A stretch of DNA of 64,000 nt from the NCBI GenBank assembly GCA_047605265.1, contig JASGFY010000002.1, forward strand, positions 46,716-110,715. The letters run 5' to 3'. This stretch comes from Solimonas sp047605265 (lineage in GTDB: Bacteria; Pseudomonadota; Gammaproteobacteria; Nevskiales; Nevskiaceae). Both the position numbers and the translations under genes were made by a program. Below the pieces are notes generated by a model, which made no database searches, was not told the DNA's origin, and saw nothing but the letters and a program-made list of their open reading frames with translations. This document shows, piece by piece, positions 9,696-18,657 of this stretch (its first letter is position 1; the number at the start of each line of letters is the position of its first letter).

Positions 9696-11621
9696 ATGGC
9701 TGCGAACTCCGGCAACAATTCTTATAGCGCTGAAGCGATTGAAGTCCTTCAGGGCCTTGACCCGGTGCGCAAGCGCCCGGGCATGTACACCGACACGACG
9801 CGCCCGAACCATCTGGCGCAGGAAGTGATCGACAATGCGGTCGACGAGGCGCTCGCCGGCTATTGCAGGAACGTCATCGTCACCGTTCACGAGGACGGCT
9901 CGCTGGAAGTGGCCGACGACGGTCGCGGCATGCCGGTCGACATCCATCCGGTGCACAAGGTCACCGGCGTCGAACTGATCCTGACCAAGCTGCATTCGGG
10001 CGCCAAATTCTCGAACAAGCAGTACCAGTTCTCCGGCGGTCTGCACGGCGTCGGCGTGTCCGTCGTCAACGCGCTGTCGAACCGCCTCGAAGTGCGCGTT
10101 TTCCGCGACGGCACCGAGCACCTGATCGTCTTCAAGGACGGCGAGGTTGCCGAGAAGCTCAAGCCGGTCGGCCCCGTCGCCAAGAACAGGCGTGGCACGA
10201 CGGTGCGATTCTGGGCCGATCCGAAATATTTCGACTCGCCGAAGTTCTCGATACCGCGCCTCAAGCAGGTGCTGCGCGCCAAGGCCGTGCTGTGCCCGAA
10301 CCTGCGCGTGACGCTGATCGACAAGATTCACGGCGAAGAGCTGACCTGGCAGTATGAGAACGGCCTGCCGGATTACCTCAAGGACGCGCTGCAGGGCGCC
10401 GAGACACTGCCGAACGAGCCGTTCATCGGCCAGTTCAAGGCGGCGCGCGAGGAGGCCGAGTGGGCCCTCGTCTGGCTCAACAGCGAAGGACCGCGTGCCG
10501 AGCCGGTCGCCGAGAGCTACGTCAACCTGATTCCGACCGCGCAGGGCGGTACGCACGTCAACGGCCTGCGCACCGGCCTCACCGAGGCGATCCGCGAGTT
10601 CTGCGAGTTCCGCAATCTCCTGCCGCGCGGCCTCAAGCTGACGCCGGAAGACGTCTGGAACGGCTGCGCCTACGTGCTCAGCGTGAAGATGCAGGACCCG
10701 CAGTTCGCCGGGCAGACCAAGGAGCGCCTGTCGTCGCGCGAGACGGCGGCGTTCGTGCAGGGCGTGGTGCACGACTCGTTCAGCCTCTGGCTGAACCAGC
10801 ACACCGAGGCCGGCGAGCAGATCGCGCAGCTCGTCATCGCCAACGCCAACGCGCGCCTCAAGCTCAGCAAGCAGGTCGTGCGCAAGAAGGTCACCAGCGG
10901 TCCGGCGCTGCCGGGCAAGCTCGCCGATTGCGTGTCGAGCGATCCGGCGCTGACCGAGCTGTTCCTCGTCGAAGGCGACTCGGCCGGCGGCTCGGCGAAG
11001 CAGGCGCGCGACCGCGAGTACCAGGCGGTGATGCCGCTGCGCGGCAAGATTCTCAACAGTTGGGAAGTGGACGCCAACGAGGCGCTGGGCTCCCAGGAAA
11101 TCCACGACATCAGCGTGGCGATCGGCGTCGATCCCGGTAGCGCCGATATCGCCAGCCTGCGCTACGGCAAGGTCTGCGTGCTGGCCGACGCCGACTCTGA
11201 CGGCCTGCACATCGCGACGCTGCTGTGCGCGCTGTTCCTCAAGCATTTCCGTCCGCTGGTCGCGGCCGGCAACATCTTCATCGCCATGCCGCCGCTGTTC
11301 CGTATCGACGCCGGCAAGCAGGTGTTCTACGCGCTCGATGAAGCCGAGAAGAACGGCGTGCTCGACCGCCTGGTCGCCGAGGGCAGCCGCGCCAAGCCGC
11401 AGGTCACGCGCTTCAAGGGCCTCGGCGAGATGAATCCGTTGCAACTGCGCGAGACGACGATGGCGCGCGACACGCGCCGCCTGGTGCAGTTGACGCTCGA
11501 CGACGATGCCGGCGACGGCGCGCTGTCGGCCGACAAGGTGATGGACATGCTGCTCGCCAAGAAGCGTGCGTCGGACCGCAAGGACTGGCTCGAGCGCGAG
11601 GGCAATCGCGCCGAGGTTTGA
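9696..11621 (+). CDS. parE: ParE, DNA topoisomerase IV subunit B
   Basis: ATPase subunit of topoisomerase IV (641 residues), which decatenates daughter chromosomes together with ParC. The GHKL ATPase domain contains EVIDNAVDEALAGY, DDGRGMPVDIHP and GLHGVGVSVVNALS. The Toprim domain contains LVEGDSAGGSAKQARDR and the metal-binding DADSDGLHI. The length equals that of typical gammaproteobacterial ParE. parC lies 4.7 kb downstream on the same strand, separated by an antiporter, recQ and a toxin-antitoxin pair. Confidence 0.97.
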   Translation: MAANSGNNSYSAEAIEVLQGLDPVRKRPGMYTDTTRPNHLAQEVIDNAVDEALAGYCRNVIVTVHEDGSLEVADDGRGMPVDIHPVHKVTGVELILTKLHSGAKFSNKQYQFSGGLHGVGVSVVNALSNRLEVRVFRDGTEHLIVFKDGEVAEKLKPVGPVAKNRRGTTVRFWADPKYFDSPKFSIPRLKQVLRAKAVLCPNLRVTLIDKIHGEELTWQYENGLPDYLKDALQGAETLPNEPFIGQFKAAREEAEWALVWLNSEGPRAEPVAESYVNLIPTAQGGTHVNGLRTGLTEAIREFCEFRNLLPRGLKLTPEDVWNGCAYVLSVKMQDPQFAGQTKERLSSRETAAFVQGVVHDSFSLWLNQHTEAGEQIAQLVIANANARLKLSKQVVRKKVTSGPALPGKLADCVSSDPALTELFLVEGDSAGGSAKQARDREYQAVMPLRGKILNSWEVDANEALGSQEIHDISVAIGVDPGSADIASLRYGKVCVLADADSDGLHIATLLCALFLKHFRPLVAAGNIFIAMPPLFRIDAGKQVFYALDEAEKNGVLDRLVAEGSRAKPQVTRFKGLGEMNPLQLRETTMARDTRRLVQLTLDDDAGDGALSADKVMDMLLAKKRASDRKDWLEREGNRAEV

Positions 11622-11642
11622 GACGCGCCGCGCCTGGCGTTT

Positions 11643-11672
11643 GCCTGCCGGGCCGCGTGCACGGCAGGTTTT
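11643..11672 (+). terminator. Possible rho-independent terminator after parE
   Basis: An inverted repeat CCTGCCG (11644-11650) and CGGCAGG (11662-11668), with an 11-nt loop and followed by TTTT. It lies 22 nt after the parE stop. The loop is large and the T-run short, so efficiency is uncertain. Confidence 0.45.
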
Positions 11673-11779
11673 CGGAAAACCGGGCGTGCGTCCTTTCGGA
11701 CGGGACAGACGTTGCCGCCCCCGATTGCGTATTCTTGATCCGCCAGTCCCGGCAACTCCTCCCACGCACGGTCTGACGC

Positions 11780-13477
11780 ATGCATCACTCGACGCCTTTG
11801 ATCGCCACCATCGTCGGCGGTCTGGTGCTGGCCTTCATCTTCGGCGCGGTCGCGCAGCGTCTGCGGTTGCCGCCGCTGGTCGGCTATCTGCTCGGCGGCG
11901 TGCTGATCGGCCCGAATACGCCGGGTTTCGTCGCCGATCAGAGCCTCGCCAGCGAGCTCGCGGAGCTCGGCGTGATCCTGCTGATGTTCGGCGTCGGCCT
12001 GCATTTCTCGCTGAAGGATCTGCTGTCGGTACGCAAGATCGCCGTGCCCGGCGCGATCGTGCAGATCACCGTCGCCACCGTGCTGGGCTTCGGGCTCGCG
12101 CTGCTGCTTGGCTGGCCGGCCGGTGGCGGCCTGGTATTCGGCCTGGCGCTGTCGGTCGCGAGCACCGTCGTGCTGCTGCGCACGATGCAGGACCGCCGCC
12201 TGCTCGAGACCGATCGCGGTCGCATCGCCGTCGGCTGGCTGATCGTCGAGGATCTGGCGATGGTGCTCGCGCTCGTGCTGATTCCGGCGCTGACCGCGGC
12301 CCTGCGCAGCGGCGGCGGCGGAATCGATGCCGGATCGATCGCGGTGACGCTGGCGGTGACGATCGGCAAGGTCGTCGCCTTCGTCGCGGTGATGCTGATC
12401 GTCGGACGCCGCGCGATTCCCCTCATTCTCGACTGGGTGGCCAGGACCGGCTCGCGCGAGCTGTTCACGCTGGCCGTGCTGGCGGTCGCGCTCGGCGTGG
12501 CGCTCGGCGCCGCGTACCTGTTCGACGTGTCGTTCGCGCTCGGCGCGTTCTTCGCCGGCATGATCCTCGCCGAGTCGCCGCTGTCGCACCGCGCCGCCGA
12601 GGAATCGCTGCCGCTGCGCGACGCGTTCGCCGTGCTGTTCTTCGTCTCGGTCGGCATGCTGTTCGACCCCTCCATCGTGCTGCGCGCGCCGCTGCAGCTG
12701 TTGGCGACGCTGGCGATCATTCTCGTCGGCAAGTCGATTGCCGCGTTCATGATCGTGCGCGCGTTCGGCTATTCGCGCGCGACCGCGATGACGATCGCCG
12801 CGAGCCTGTCGCAGATCGGCGAGTTCTCGTTCATCCTCGCCGGCCTCGGCCTGTCGCTGCAGCTGTTTCCGGCCGAGGCGCAGGATCTGATTCTCGCCGG
12901 CGCGATCCTGTCGATCCTGTTCAACCCGCTCGCGTTCGCGATCGCCGAGCGCCGGCAGCGCAGCGCCGAACCGCTGGTCGTGCCGGCGGCGGCGCCCGAC
13001 GCGCTGCCGGTGCCGGAGACGGCTTTGAAGACGACGGCGCTGCACGGTCACGCCGTCGTCGTCGGCTACGGCCGCGTCGGCAGTCACGTCGCGCACGGCC
13101 TGAAAACGGCCGGCACGCCGTACCTGGTGATCGAGGATCGCGAGAAGCCGGCGAACGCCGCGCACGCCGACGGCGCCGAGCTGTTGATCGGCAACGGCGC
13201 CGAACCGCGCGTGCTCAAGGCGGCGAATCTGGCCGGTGCCAGCCATCTGTTCGTGGCGATTCCGCAGAGCTTCGAGGCCGGCCAGGTCGTCAAGCAGGCG
13301 CGCAAGGCCAATCCCGAATTGCTGATCGTTGCGCGCGCGCACTCCGATGCCGAGGTCGCGTACCTGCAGCAGTGTGGCGCCAACGTGACCGTCATGGGCG
13401 AGCGCGAGATCGCGCAATCCATGCTCGAAACCGCCGTCGTGCCGGCCGTGCGGCCGGTGGAAGCGGGAACGACATGA
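11780..13477 (+). CDS. ybaL: YbaL/KefB-type monovalent cation:proton antiporter-2 (CPA2)
   Basis: Inner-membrane antiporter of 565 residues. The N-terminal Na+/H+-exchanger domain (about 1-385) has many transmembrane helices and conserved segments such as RLRLPPLVGYLLGGVLIGP and LILLMFGVGLHFSLKDL. It is followed by a cytosolic TrkA-N/RCK nucleotide-binding domain beginning HAVVVGYGRVGSHVA, whose glycine motif would bind NAD(H). E. coli YbaL is 558 residues. The family moves K+ or Na+ against H+; the ion is not assignable here. The stop overlaps the recQ start, so the two are coupled. Confidence 0.88.
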   Translation: MHHSTPLIATIVGGLVLAFIFGAVAQRLRLPPLVGYLLGGVLIGPNTPGFVADQSLASELAELGVILLMFGVGLHFSLKDLLSVRKIAVPGAIVQITVATVLGFGLALLLGWPAGGGLVFGLALSVASTVVLLRTMQDRRLLETDRGRIAVGWLIVEDLAMVLALVLIPALTAALRSGGGGIDAGSIAVTLAVTIGKVVAFVAVMLIVGRRAIPLILDWVARTGSRELFTLAVLAVALGVALGAAYLFDVSFALGAFFAGMILAESPLSHRAAEESLPLRDAFAVLFFVSVGMLFDPSIVLRAPLQLLATLAIILVGKSIAAFMIVRAFGYSRATAMTIAASLSQIGEFSFILAGLGLSLQLFPAEAQDLILAGAILSILFNPLAFAIAERRQRSAEPLVVPAAAPDALPVPETALKTTALHGHAVVVGYGRVGSHVAHGLKTAGTPYLVIEDREKPANAAHADGAELLIGNGAEPRVLKAANLAGASHLFVAIPQSFEAGQVVKQARKANPELLIVARAHSDAEVAYLQQCGANVTVMGEREIAQSMLETAVVPAVRPVEAGTT

Positions 13478-15399
13478 GTGCGGCGGCGATGGTGGTGACG
13501 GGCACGGCGGGTGATGCGCTTGGAACGGCGCTGAAGCGCTGGTTCGGCTTCGATCATTTCCGTCCCGGTCAGGAGGCGGTCGTGCGCGACGCGCTGGCCG
13601 GCCGCGATCTTCTGGCGATCATGCCGACTGGCGGCGGCAAGTCGCTGTGTTTCCAGTTGCCGGCGCTGCTCAAGCCCGGCGTGATGTTGGTGGTTTCGCC
13701 GCTGATCGCGCTGATGCAGGATCAGGTGCGGTTGCTGTCCGAGATGGGCATCGCCGCGACCTTTCTCAATTCGACGCTGGGCGGTGCCGAAGCCTCGGCG
13801 CGCATGTCGGGCCTGCTGCGCGGCGACTACAAGCTGCTGTATCTCGCGCCGGAACGCCTGTTGCTGCCGGAATTCCGCGATGGCCTGCTCGCGAGGCTCG
13901 CCGAGGCGCAGGGCCTCTCGGCGATTACCGTCGACGAGGCGCACTGCGTGTCCGAGTGGGGTCACGATTTCCGCCCGGAGTACCGCCAACTCGGCGGTCT
14001 GCGCGCGCAATTTCCGGACATTCCGGTGCTCGCGTTCACGGCGACGGCGACGCAGCGCGTGCGCGGCGACATCGTCGCCCAGCTGCAGCTGCGCGAGCCG
14101 GCGATCCACGTCGCCAGCTTCAATCGTCCGAACCTGTACTACGCGGTGCGGCCGAAGACGCAGCAGACCTACGCGCAGCTGCTTGCGCTGGCGCGCGACG
14201 GCGGGTCCGGCATCGTCTACTGCCTGTCGCGGCGGCGCGTCGACGAACTCGCGACGCGGCTGGCGGCCGACGGTATCCGCGTCGTGCCGTACCACGCCGG
14301 ACTCGATGCCGACGAGCGCCGTGACAATCAGGAGCGTTTCATCCGCGACGACGCGCAGGTCGTCGTCGCCACCATCGCGTTCGGCATGGGCATCAACAAG
14401 CCGGACGTGCGCTGGGTCGCGCACTACGATCTGCCGCGCACGATGGAAGGCTACTACCAGGAAGCCGGCCGCGCCGGCCGCGACGGCGAGCCTTCGCGCT
14501 GCGTGCTGTTCTTCGGCATCGGCGACATCCGCACGGCCGAATTCCTGATCGCGCAGAAGATGCATCCCGAGACCAGCCTGCCGCTCGAACAGGAGCAGCG
14601 CGTCGCGCGCCAGCAACTGCGCCAGGTGCTCGACTATGCGGAATCGCACGAGTGCCGCCGCGCGATCCAGCTGCGCTATTTCGGCGAGCGCTTCGAGGGC
14701 AACTGCGGCGCCTGCGACAATTGTCTCGAAAAGAAAATCACCGAGGACTGGACGCTCGAAGCACAGCAGCTGCTGTCCTGCGTCGCGCGCCTCGCGCAGC
14801 GCGGCGAGCGCTACGGCGGCGCGCACGTGATCGACATCCTGCGCGGCTCGGAGAACCAGAAAATCATCGACCGCGGCCACCAGCAGCTCAGCACCTACGG
14901 CATCGGCAAGGCGCGTTCGCTCGACGAGTGGCGCACGGTATTGCGCGCGCTGCTGCATCAGGGCCTGCTCGACGAGACGACCGACGGCTATCCGGTGCTC
15001 AAGCTCGCCGCCGCGAGTCGCGATGTGCTCAAAGGCGAGCGCCGCGTGCTCGTCGTGCCACCGCCGCCGCGCGAAACCGCCGCCAGCCGCAACGCCAAAG
15101 CCAAAAAATCGTCCGCCGCCGCGTCGCTGCCGCCGGACGAACAATCGCTGTTCGAGCAGTTGCGCGTACTGCGCAAACGCCTCGCCGATGCGCAGAACGT
15201 GCCGCCCTACGTGGTCTTCAACGACGCCACGCTGCGCGAAATGGCCGAAAGCCAACCGACCGACCTGACCGCCTTTGCCGACATCAACGGTGTCGGCAGC
15301 CGCAAGCTCGAGCAGTACGGCGAGGCTTTCGTAAGCACGATTCGCGCGTTCCGCGAGGGCAGTGGAGGAGGGAACAGATTGCCCGCTGCCGGTGTTTGA
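13474..15399 (+). CDS. recQ: RecQ, ATP-dependent 3'-5' DNA helicase
   Basis: Superfamily 2 helicase of 641 residues acting in RecF-pathway recombination and replication restart. Walker A is in MPTGGGKSLCFQLPA and the Walker B motif is DEAHC. The zinc-binding RQC region has C-x16-C-x2-C-x2-C spacing around ECRRA...GNCGACDNC. A C-terminal HRDC domain (about 560-630) includes ADINGVGSRKLEQYGEAF. The start is ATG 13474, overlapping the antiporter stop by four bases; an apparently much longer open frame upstream reads through the antiporter in the wrong frame. Confidence 0.96.
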   Translation: MSAAAMVVTGTAGDALGTALKRWFGFDHFRPGQEAVVRDALAGRDLLAIMPTGGGKSLCFQLPALLKPGVMLVVSPLIALMQDQVRLLSEMGIAATFLNSTLGGAEASARMSGLLRGDYKLLYLAPERLLLPEFRDGLLARLAEAQGLSAITVDEAHCVSEWGHDFRPEYRQLGGLRAQFPDIPVLAFTATATQRVRGDIVAQLQLREPAIHVASFNRPNLYYAVRPKTQQTYAQLLALARDGGSGIVYCLSRRRVDELATRLAADGIRVVPYHAGLDADERRDNQERFIRDDAQVVVATIAFGMGINKPDVRWVAHYDLPRTMEGYYQEAGRAGRDGEPSRCVLFFGIGDIRTAEFLIAQKMHPETSLPLEQEQRVARQQLRQVLDYAESHECRRAIQLRYFGERFEGNCGACDNCLEKKITEDWTLEAQQLLSCVARLAQRGERYGGAHVIDILRGSENQKIIDRGHQQLSTYGIGKARSLDEWRTVLRALLHQGLLDETTDGYPVLKLAAASRDVLKGERRVLVVPPPPRETAASRNAKAKKSSAAASLPPDEQSLFEQLRVLRKRLADAQNVPPYVVFNDATLREMAESQPTDLTAFADINGVGSRKLEQYGEAFVSTIRAFREGSGGGNRLPAAGV

Positions 15400-15639
15400 C
15401 ACGCGCGGATGGCAAGCTCCAGAGTCAAAACGATGAGCGCCGCAGAGATCCGCGCGTAACCAGATGAAAGCCGCGGGCACTTTGCCTGCTGGCATGACTT
15501 CGCCGAGAAAACCTGTTCGGAAGCCAGCCACCGCCTCGAACAAGCGCGCCGTTTACGCGCCGACGCCGGATCAGGCTGGCAGGCCGCCAAACGCTGGTTC
15601 GAGGAAGAGCTGCTCGGTCCATGCGTCTGCTATCCTTTC
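15400..15639 (+). other. Spacer between recQ and the toxin-antitoxin pair, possible decayed coding remnant
   Basis: About 240 bp with no intact gene. One forward frame (open from 15460, immediately after a TAA) encodes a segment with protein-like composition around DFAEKTCSEASHRLEQARRLR and WQAAKRWFEEELLG. It has no start codon and becomes non-coding-like once it enters the antitoxin gene. It may be the tail of a lost gene. I do not recognise a family. Confidence 0.2.
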
Positions 15640-15654
15640 GCTATCAGTGATAGC
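15640..15654 (+). promoter_or_regulatory. Palindromic operator upstream of fitA-like antitoxin
   Basis: GCTATCA-G-TGATAGC is a perfect 7-bp inverted repeat with a one-base centre, ending 11 nt before the antitoxin ATG. A further CTGCTATC half-site lies at 15628-15635. Ribbon-helix-helix antitoxins usually repress their own operon by binding such short repeats, so this is the expected autoregulatory site. Confidence 0.6.
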
Positions 15655-15665
15655 AGAGCAGTCTC

Positions 15666-15899
15666 ATGGCCCAGCTCATCGTCAGAAACATCGAAGCGGC
15701 GGTCGTCCGGCAACTCAAGCGCAACGCGGCGGAGCATGGGCGTTCGGCGGAAGAGGAGCATCGCGAAATCCTGCGTAAGGCCTTGCTGTCGAAGCACCCA
15801 GAGGCGCCGGACTTCAAGGCGCTTCTGAGCGGCATTCCGGCCGGCGACGAAGACTTGTTCGTGCGCGAGCTTGATTTCGGACGTCCGTCCGCGCCGTGA
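15666..15899 (+). CDS. FitA-like ribbon-helix-helix antitoxin
   Basis: Antitoxin of 77 residues. The N-terminal ribbon-helix-helix DNA-binding domain begins MAQLIVRNIEAAVVRQLKR and continues HGRSAEEEHREILRKAL, the signature of the FitA/StbC (Arc-like) family. The C-terminal extension (PDFKALLSGIPAGDEDLFVREL) should wrap the toxin active site. Its TGA overlaps the GTG start of the toxin gene. A near-perfect palindrome just upstream probably mediates autorepression by the complex. Confidence 0.85.
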   Translation: MAQLIVRNIEAAVVRQLKRNAAEHGRSAEEEHREILRKALLSKHPEAPDFKALLSGIPAGDEDLFVRELDFGRPSAP

Positions 15900-16318
15900 G
15901 CTATCTGCTCGATACGAACGTCCTCGGCGAACTGCGCAAGCCCCCGGCGCGCCGCGACGCCGGCGTGACGGCGTGGTGGCGTGACGTACGCGCGGAGGAC
16001 CTGTTTCTCAGCGTGCTGACGGTCGGCGAGATTCGCAAGCGCATCGAACGCGTCCGGCCCGACGATCCCGCGCAGGCCGATGCGCTGGATCGCTGGCTTG
16101 TGCAAGTCGAGACCTTCTATGCCGACCGCATCCTGCCGGTCACCGAGGCGATCGCCGTGCGCTGGGGACGCGTCCAGGCGCAGCACAACTATCCTGTGAT
16201 CGATGCACTGATCGCGGCGACTGCGGACGAACACGGTCTGTGTTTCGTTTCGCGCAATGTCGCCGATCTTAGCGGCTGGCCCTCGTTCCAGCCGCCCCTT
16301 AATCCTTTTTCCGGTTGA
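15896..16318 (+). CDS. FitB/VapC-type PIN-domain ribonuclease toxin
   Basis: PIN-domain protein of 140 residues, the toxin partner of the preceding gene. The acidic active site is present: Asp6 in LLDTNVLGELRK, Glu45 in LTVGEIRK, Asp103 in VIDALIAATA and Asp124 in SRNVADL, so it is predicted active as a metal-dependent endoribonuclease. The start is GTG at 15896, overlapping the antitoxin stop, which is typical of translational coupling. It is followed 9 bp later by parC. The pair lies between recQ and parC, where no related function is expected, consistent with a mobile module. Confidence 0.88.
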   Translation: MSYLLDTNVLGELRKPPARRDAGVTAWWRDVRAEDLFLSVLTVGEIRKRIERVRPDDPAQADALDRWLVQVETFYADRILPVTEAIAVRWGRVQAQHNYPVIDALIAATADEHGLCFVSRNVADLSGWPSFQPPLNPFSG

Positions 16319-16327
16319 AACCAGACC

Positions 16328-18562
16328 ATGACGGATATGGAAACCAGCGACACCGAACGCCTCCCGCTGCGCATCTTCGCCGAGAAGGCGTATCTCGATT
16401 ATTCGATGTACGTGGTCCTCGACCGCGCACTGCCGAACGTCGCCGACGGCCTCAAGCCGGTGCAGCGACGTATCGTCTATGCGATGTCCGAACTCGGCAT
16501 CAACGCCACGTCGAAGCCGCGCAAGTCGGCGCTGACGGTCGGCGACGTCATCGGCAAATACCATCCGCACGGTGACAGCGCCTGCTACGAGGCGATGGTG
16601 ACGATGGCGCAGCCATTCAGTTATCGCTATCCGCTGGTCGACGGCCAGGGCAACTGGGGCTCGCAGGACGATCCTAAGTCGTTCGCCGCCTACCGCTACA
16701 CCGAATCGCGGCTGACGCCGTACGCACAGACGCTGCTCGCCGAAAACGATCAGGGTACGGTCGACTGGCTGCCGACCTTCGATGGCTCGCGCGACGAGCC
16801 GCGCCTGCTGCCGGCGCGTTTGCCGAACATCCTCGTCAACGGCACGACCGGCATCGCCGTCGGCATGGCGACCGACATCCCGCCGCACAACATCCGCGAG
16901 CTGGTCGCGGCCTGTCTGCACCTGCTCAAGCATCCGAACGCGCACATCGAGAAGCTCTGCGAATTCGTGCCGGCGCCGGATTTCCCGACCGGCTGCGAAA
17001 TCGTCTCCGAGCCGCACGACCTGCTGAAGATCTACCAGACCGGCAATGGCCAGGTGCGCGCGCGCGCGCGCTGGGAGCGCGACGACGACGGCAACCTCAT
17101 CGTCACGCATCTCGGTCACCAGGTGTCGCCGGCCAAGATTCTCGAGCAGATCGCCGAGCAGATGCGCGCCAAGAAGCTGCCGCTGGTCGAGGACCTGCGC
17201 GACGAATCGGATCACGAGAATCCGACGCGCCTCGTCATCGTGCCGCGCTCCAATCGCGTCGACGCCGAGCAACTGATGGCACACCTGTTCGCGACGACCG
17301 ATCTCGAGAAGAGCTACCGCGTTAATCTCAACATGATCGGTCTCGACGGCCGGCCGCGCGTGAAAAATCTCAAGGAGATTCTTTCGGAGTGGCTGGACTA
17401 CCGCTTCGCGACGGTGACCAGGCGCCTCAACCACCGTCTCGCCAAGCTCAACGAGCGCCTGCACATCCTCGAAGGCTTGCTGATCGCGTATCTGAACATC
17501 GACGAGGTGATCCGCATCATCCGCTTCGAGGACGAGCCGAAAGCGAAGCTGATGAGCACCTTCGGTCTTACCGATGTGCAGGCCGATTACATCCTCGATC
17601 TCAAGCTGCGCAACTTGCAGAAGATCGAGGAAATGAAGATCAAGGGCGAGCAGGAGGAATTCGCGGCCGAGCGCGCGAAACTCGAAGAACTGCTCGGTGA
17701 CGACGACAAGCTCAAGAAGCTGATCGGCGAGGAACTGAAAGAGGACGCCAAGAAGTACGGCGACGAGCGGCGCTGTCCGATCAATGCGAAACCGCCGGCT
17801 GCGGCGCTCGAAGTGACGGAGATCGTGCCGGCCGAGCCGGTCACCGTCGTGCTGTCGAAGGCTGGCTGGATCCGCGCCGGCAAGGGCCACGAACTCGATC
17901 CGACCGCCCTCAGCTACAAAGCCGGCGACGAGTTCGCATACGCCGCGCAGGGCAAGACCAACCAGCTGCTGGTGCTGCTCGATCACAAGGGGCGCAGTTA
18001 CACGCTCAATCCGCGCGAGCTGCCGAGCGCGCGCTCGCAGGGCGAGCCGGTGACGACCCGGCTCGATATCCAGGACGGCGGCCGCATCACGGGTCTGGTG
18101 ATGGGCGAGGCGAGCGAGAAGCTCGTGCTTGGCAGCGACGAGGGCTATGGCTTCATCGCCAGGCTCGGCGATCTCGAATCGCGCCTCAAGGCTGGCAAGG
18201 CCGTCATCAATCTCGCGGCGACGGCGAGCGTGCTGCCGCCGCTGCGCGTCGGCGATGCCGGCCAGGACCGCTACGCGCTGGCGACGGCCGAAGGCCGCCT
18301 GCTGGTATTCCCGCTCGCCGAGCTGCCGGAGCTGGCAAAGGGCAAGGGCAACAAGCTGGTCGCGCTGAAGGGTGAGGACCGCATCCTGGCGGCTTGCGTG
18401 TTACCGCCTGACGCGAGCCTGACGCTGGTCTGTGGTAAGCGTACGCTGACCTTGAAGCCGTCCGAACTCGCACACTACAGTGGTTCGCGTGCGAGCCGCG
18501 GCAGCCATCTGCCGCGCGGCTTCCAGCGCGTCGACCGCATGAACGCGGAGGGTGGCCGGTAA
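16328..18562 (+). CDS. parC: ParC, DNA topoisomerase IV subunit A
   Basis: DNA breakage-reunion subunit of topoisomerase IV, 744 residues. Catalytic Tyr124 lies in AAYRYTESR. The quinolone-determining region is HPHGDSACYEAM with Ser84 and Glu88, equivalent to the wild-type drug-sensitive residues Ser80 and Glu84 of E. coli. The C-terminal third forms the ParC beta-pinwheel. The gene begins only 9 bp after the PIN toxin, so it may share that transcript in addition to its own promoter. Confidence 0.97.
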   Translation: MTDMETSDTERLPLRIFAEKAYLDYSMYVVLDRALPNVADGLKPVQRRIVYAMSELGINATSKPRKSALTVGDVIGKYHPHGDSACYEAMVTMAQPFSYRYPLVDGQGNWGSQDDPKSFAAYRYTESRLTPYAQTLLAENDQGTVDWLPTFDGSRDEPRLLPARLPNILVNGTTGIAVGMATDIPPHNIRELVAACLHLLKHPNAHIEKLCEFVPAPDFPTGCEIVSEPHDLLKIYQTGNGQVRARARWERDDDGNLIVTHLGHQVSPAKILEQIAEQMRAKKLPLVEDLRDESDHENPTRLVIVPRSNRVDAEQLMAHLFATTDLEKSYRVNLNMIGLDGRPRVKNLKEILSEWLDYRFATVTRRLNHRLAKLNERLHILEGLLIAYLNIDEVIRIIRFEDEPKAKLMSTFGLTDVQADYILDLKLRNLQKIEEMKIKGEQEEFAAERAKLEELLGDDDKLKKLIGEELKEDAKKYGDERRCPINAKPPAAALEVTEIVPAEPVTVVLSKAGWIRAGKGHELDPTALSYKAGDEFAYAAQGKTNQLLVLLDHKGRSYTLNPRELPSARSQGEPVTTRLDIQDGGRITGLVMGEASEKLVLGSDEGYGFIARLGDLESRLKAGKAVINLAATASVLPPLRVGDAGQDRYALATAEGRLLVFPLAELPELAKGKGNKLVALKGEDRILAACVLPPDASLTLVCGKRTLTLKPSELAHYSGSRASRGSHLPRGFQRVDRMNAEGGR

Positions 18563-18657
18563 CGCTCGGCAACTTCCACTTGAAATGCCGGTCCATCAGC
18601 CACATTGAACCCCACAGAGCCACCCACGGCTTCAACGAAAGGTAGCTTTTCCGTCAC

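Noticed and set aside
11566..13473. Apparent long N-terminal extension of recQ across the antiporter gene
   Set aside because: The antiporter is clearly coded in another frame; RecQ homology begins at ATG 13474.
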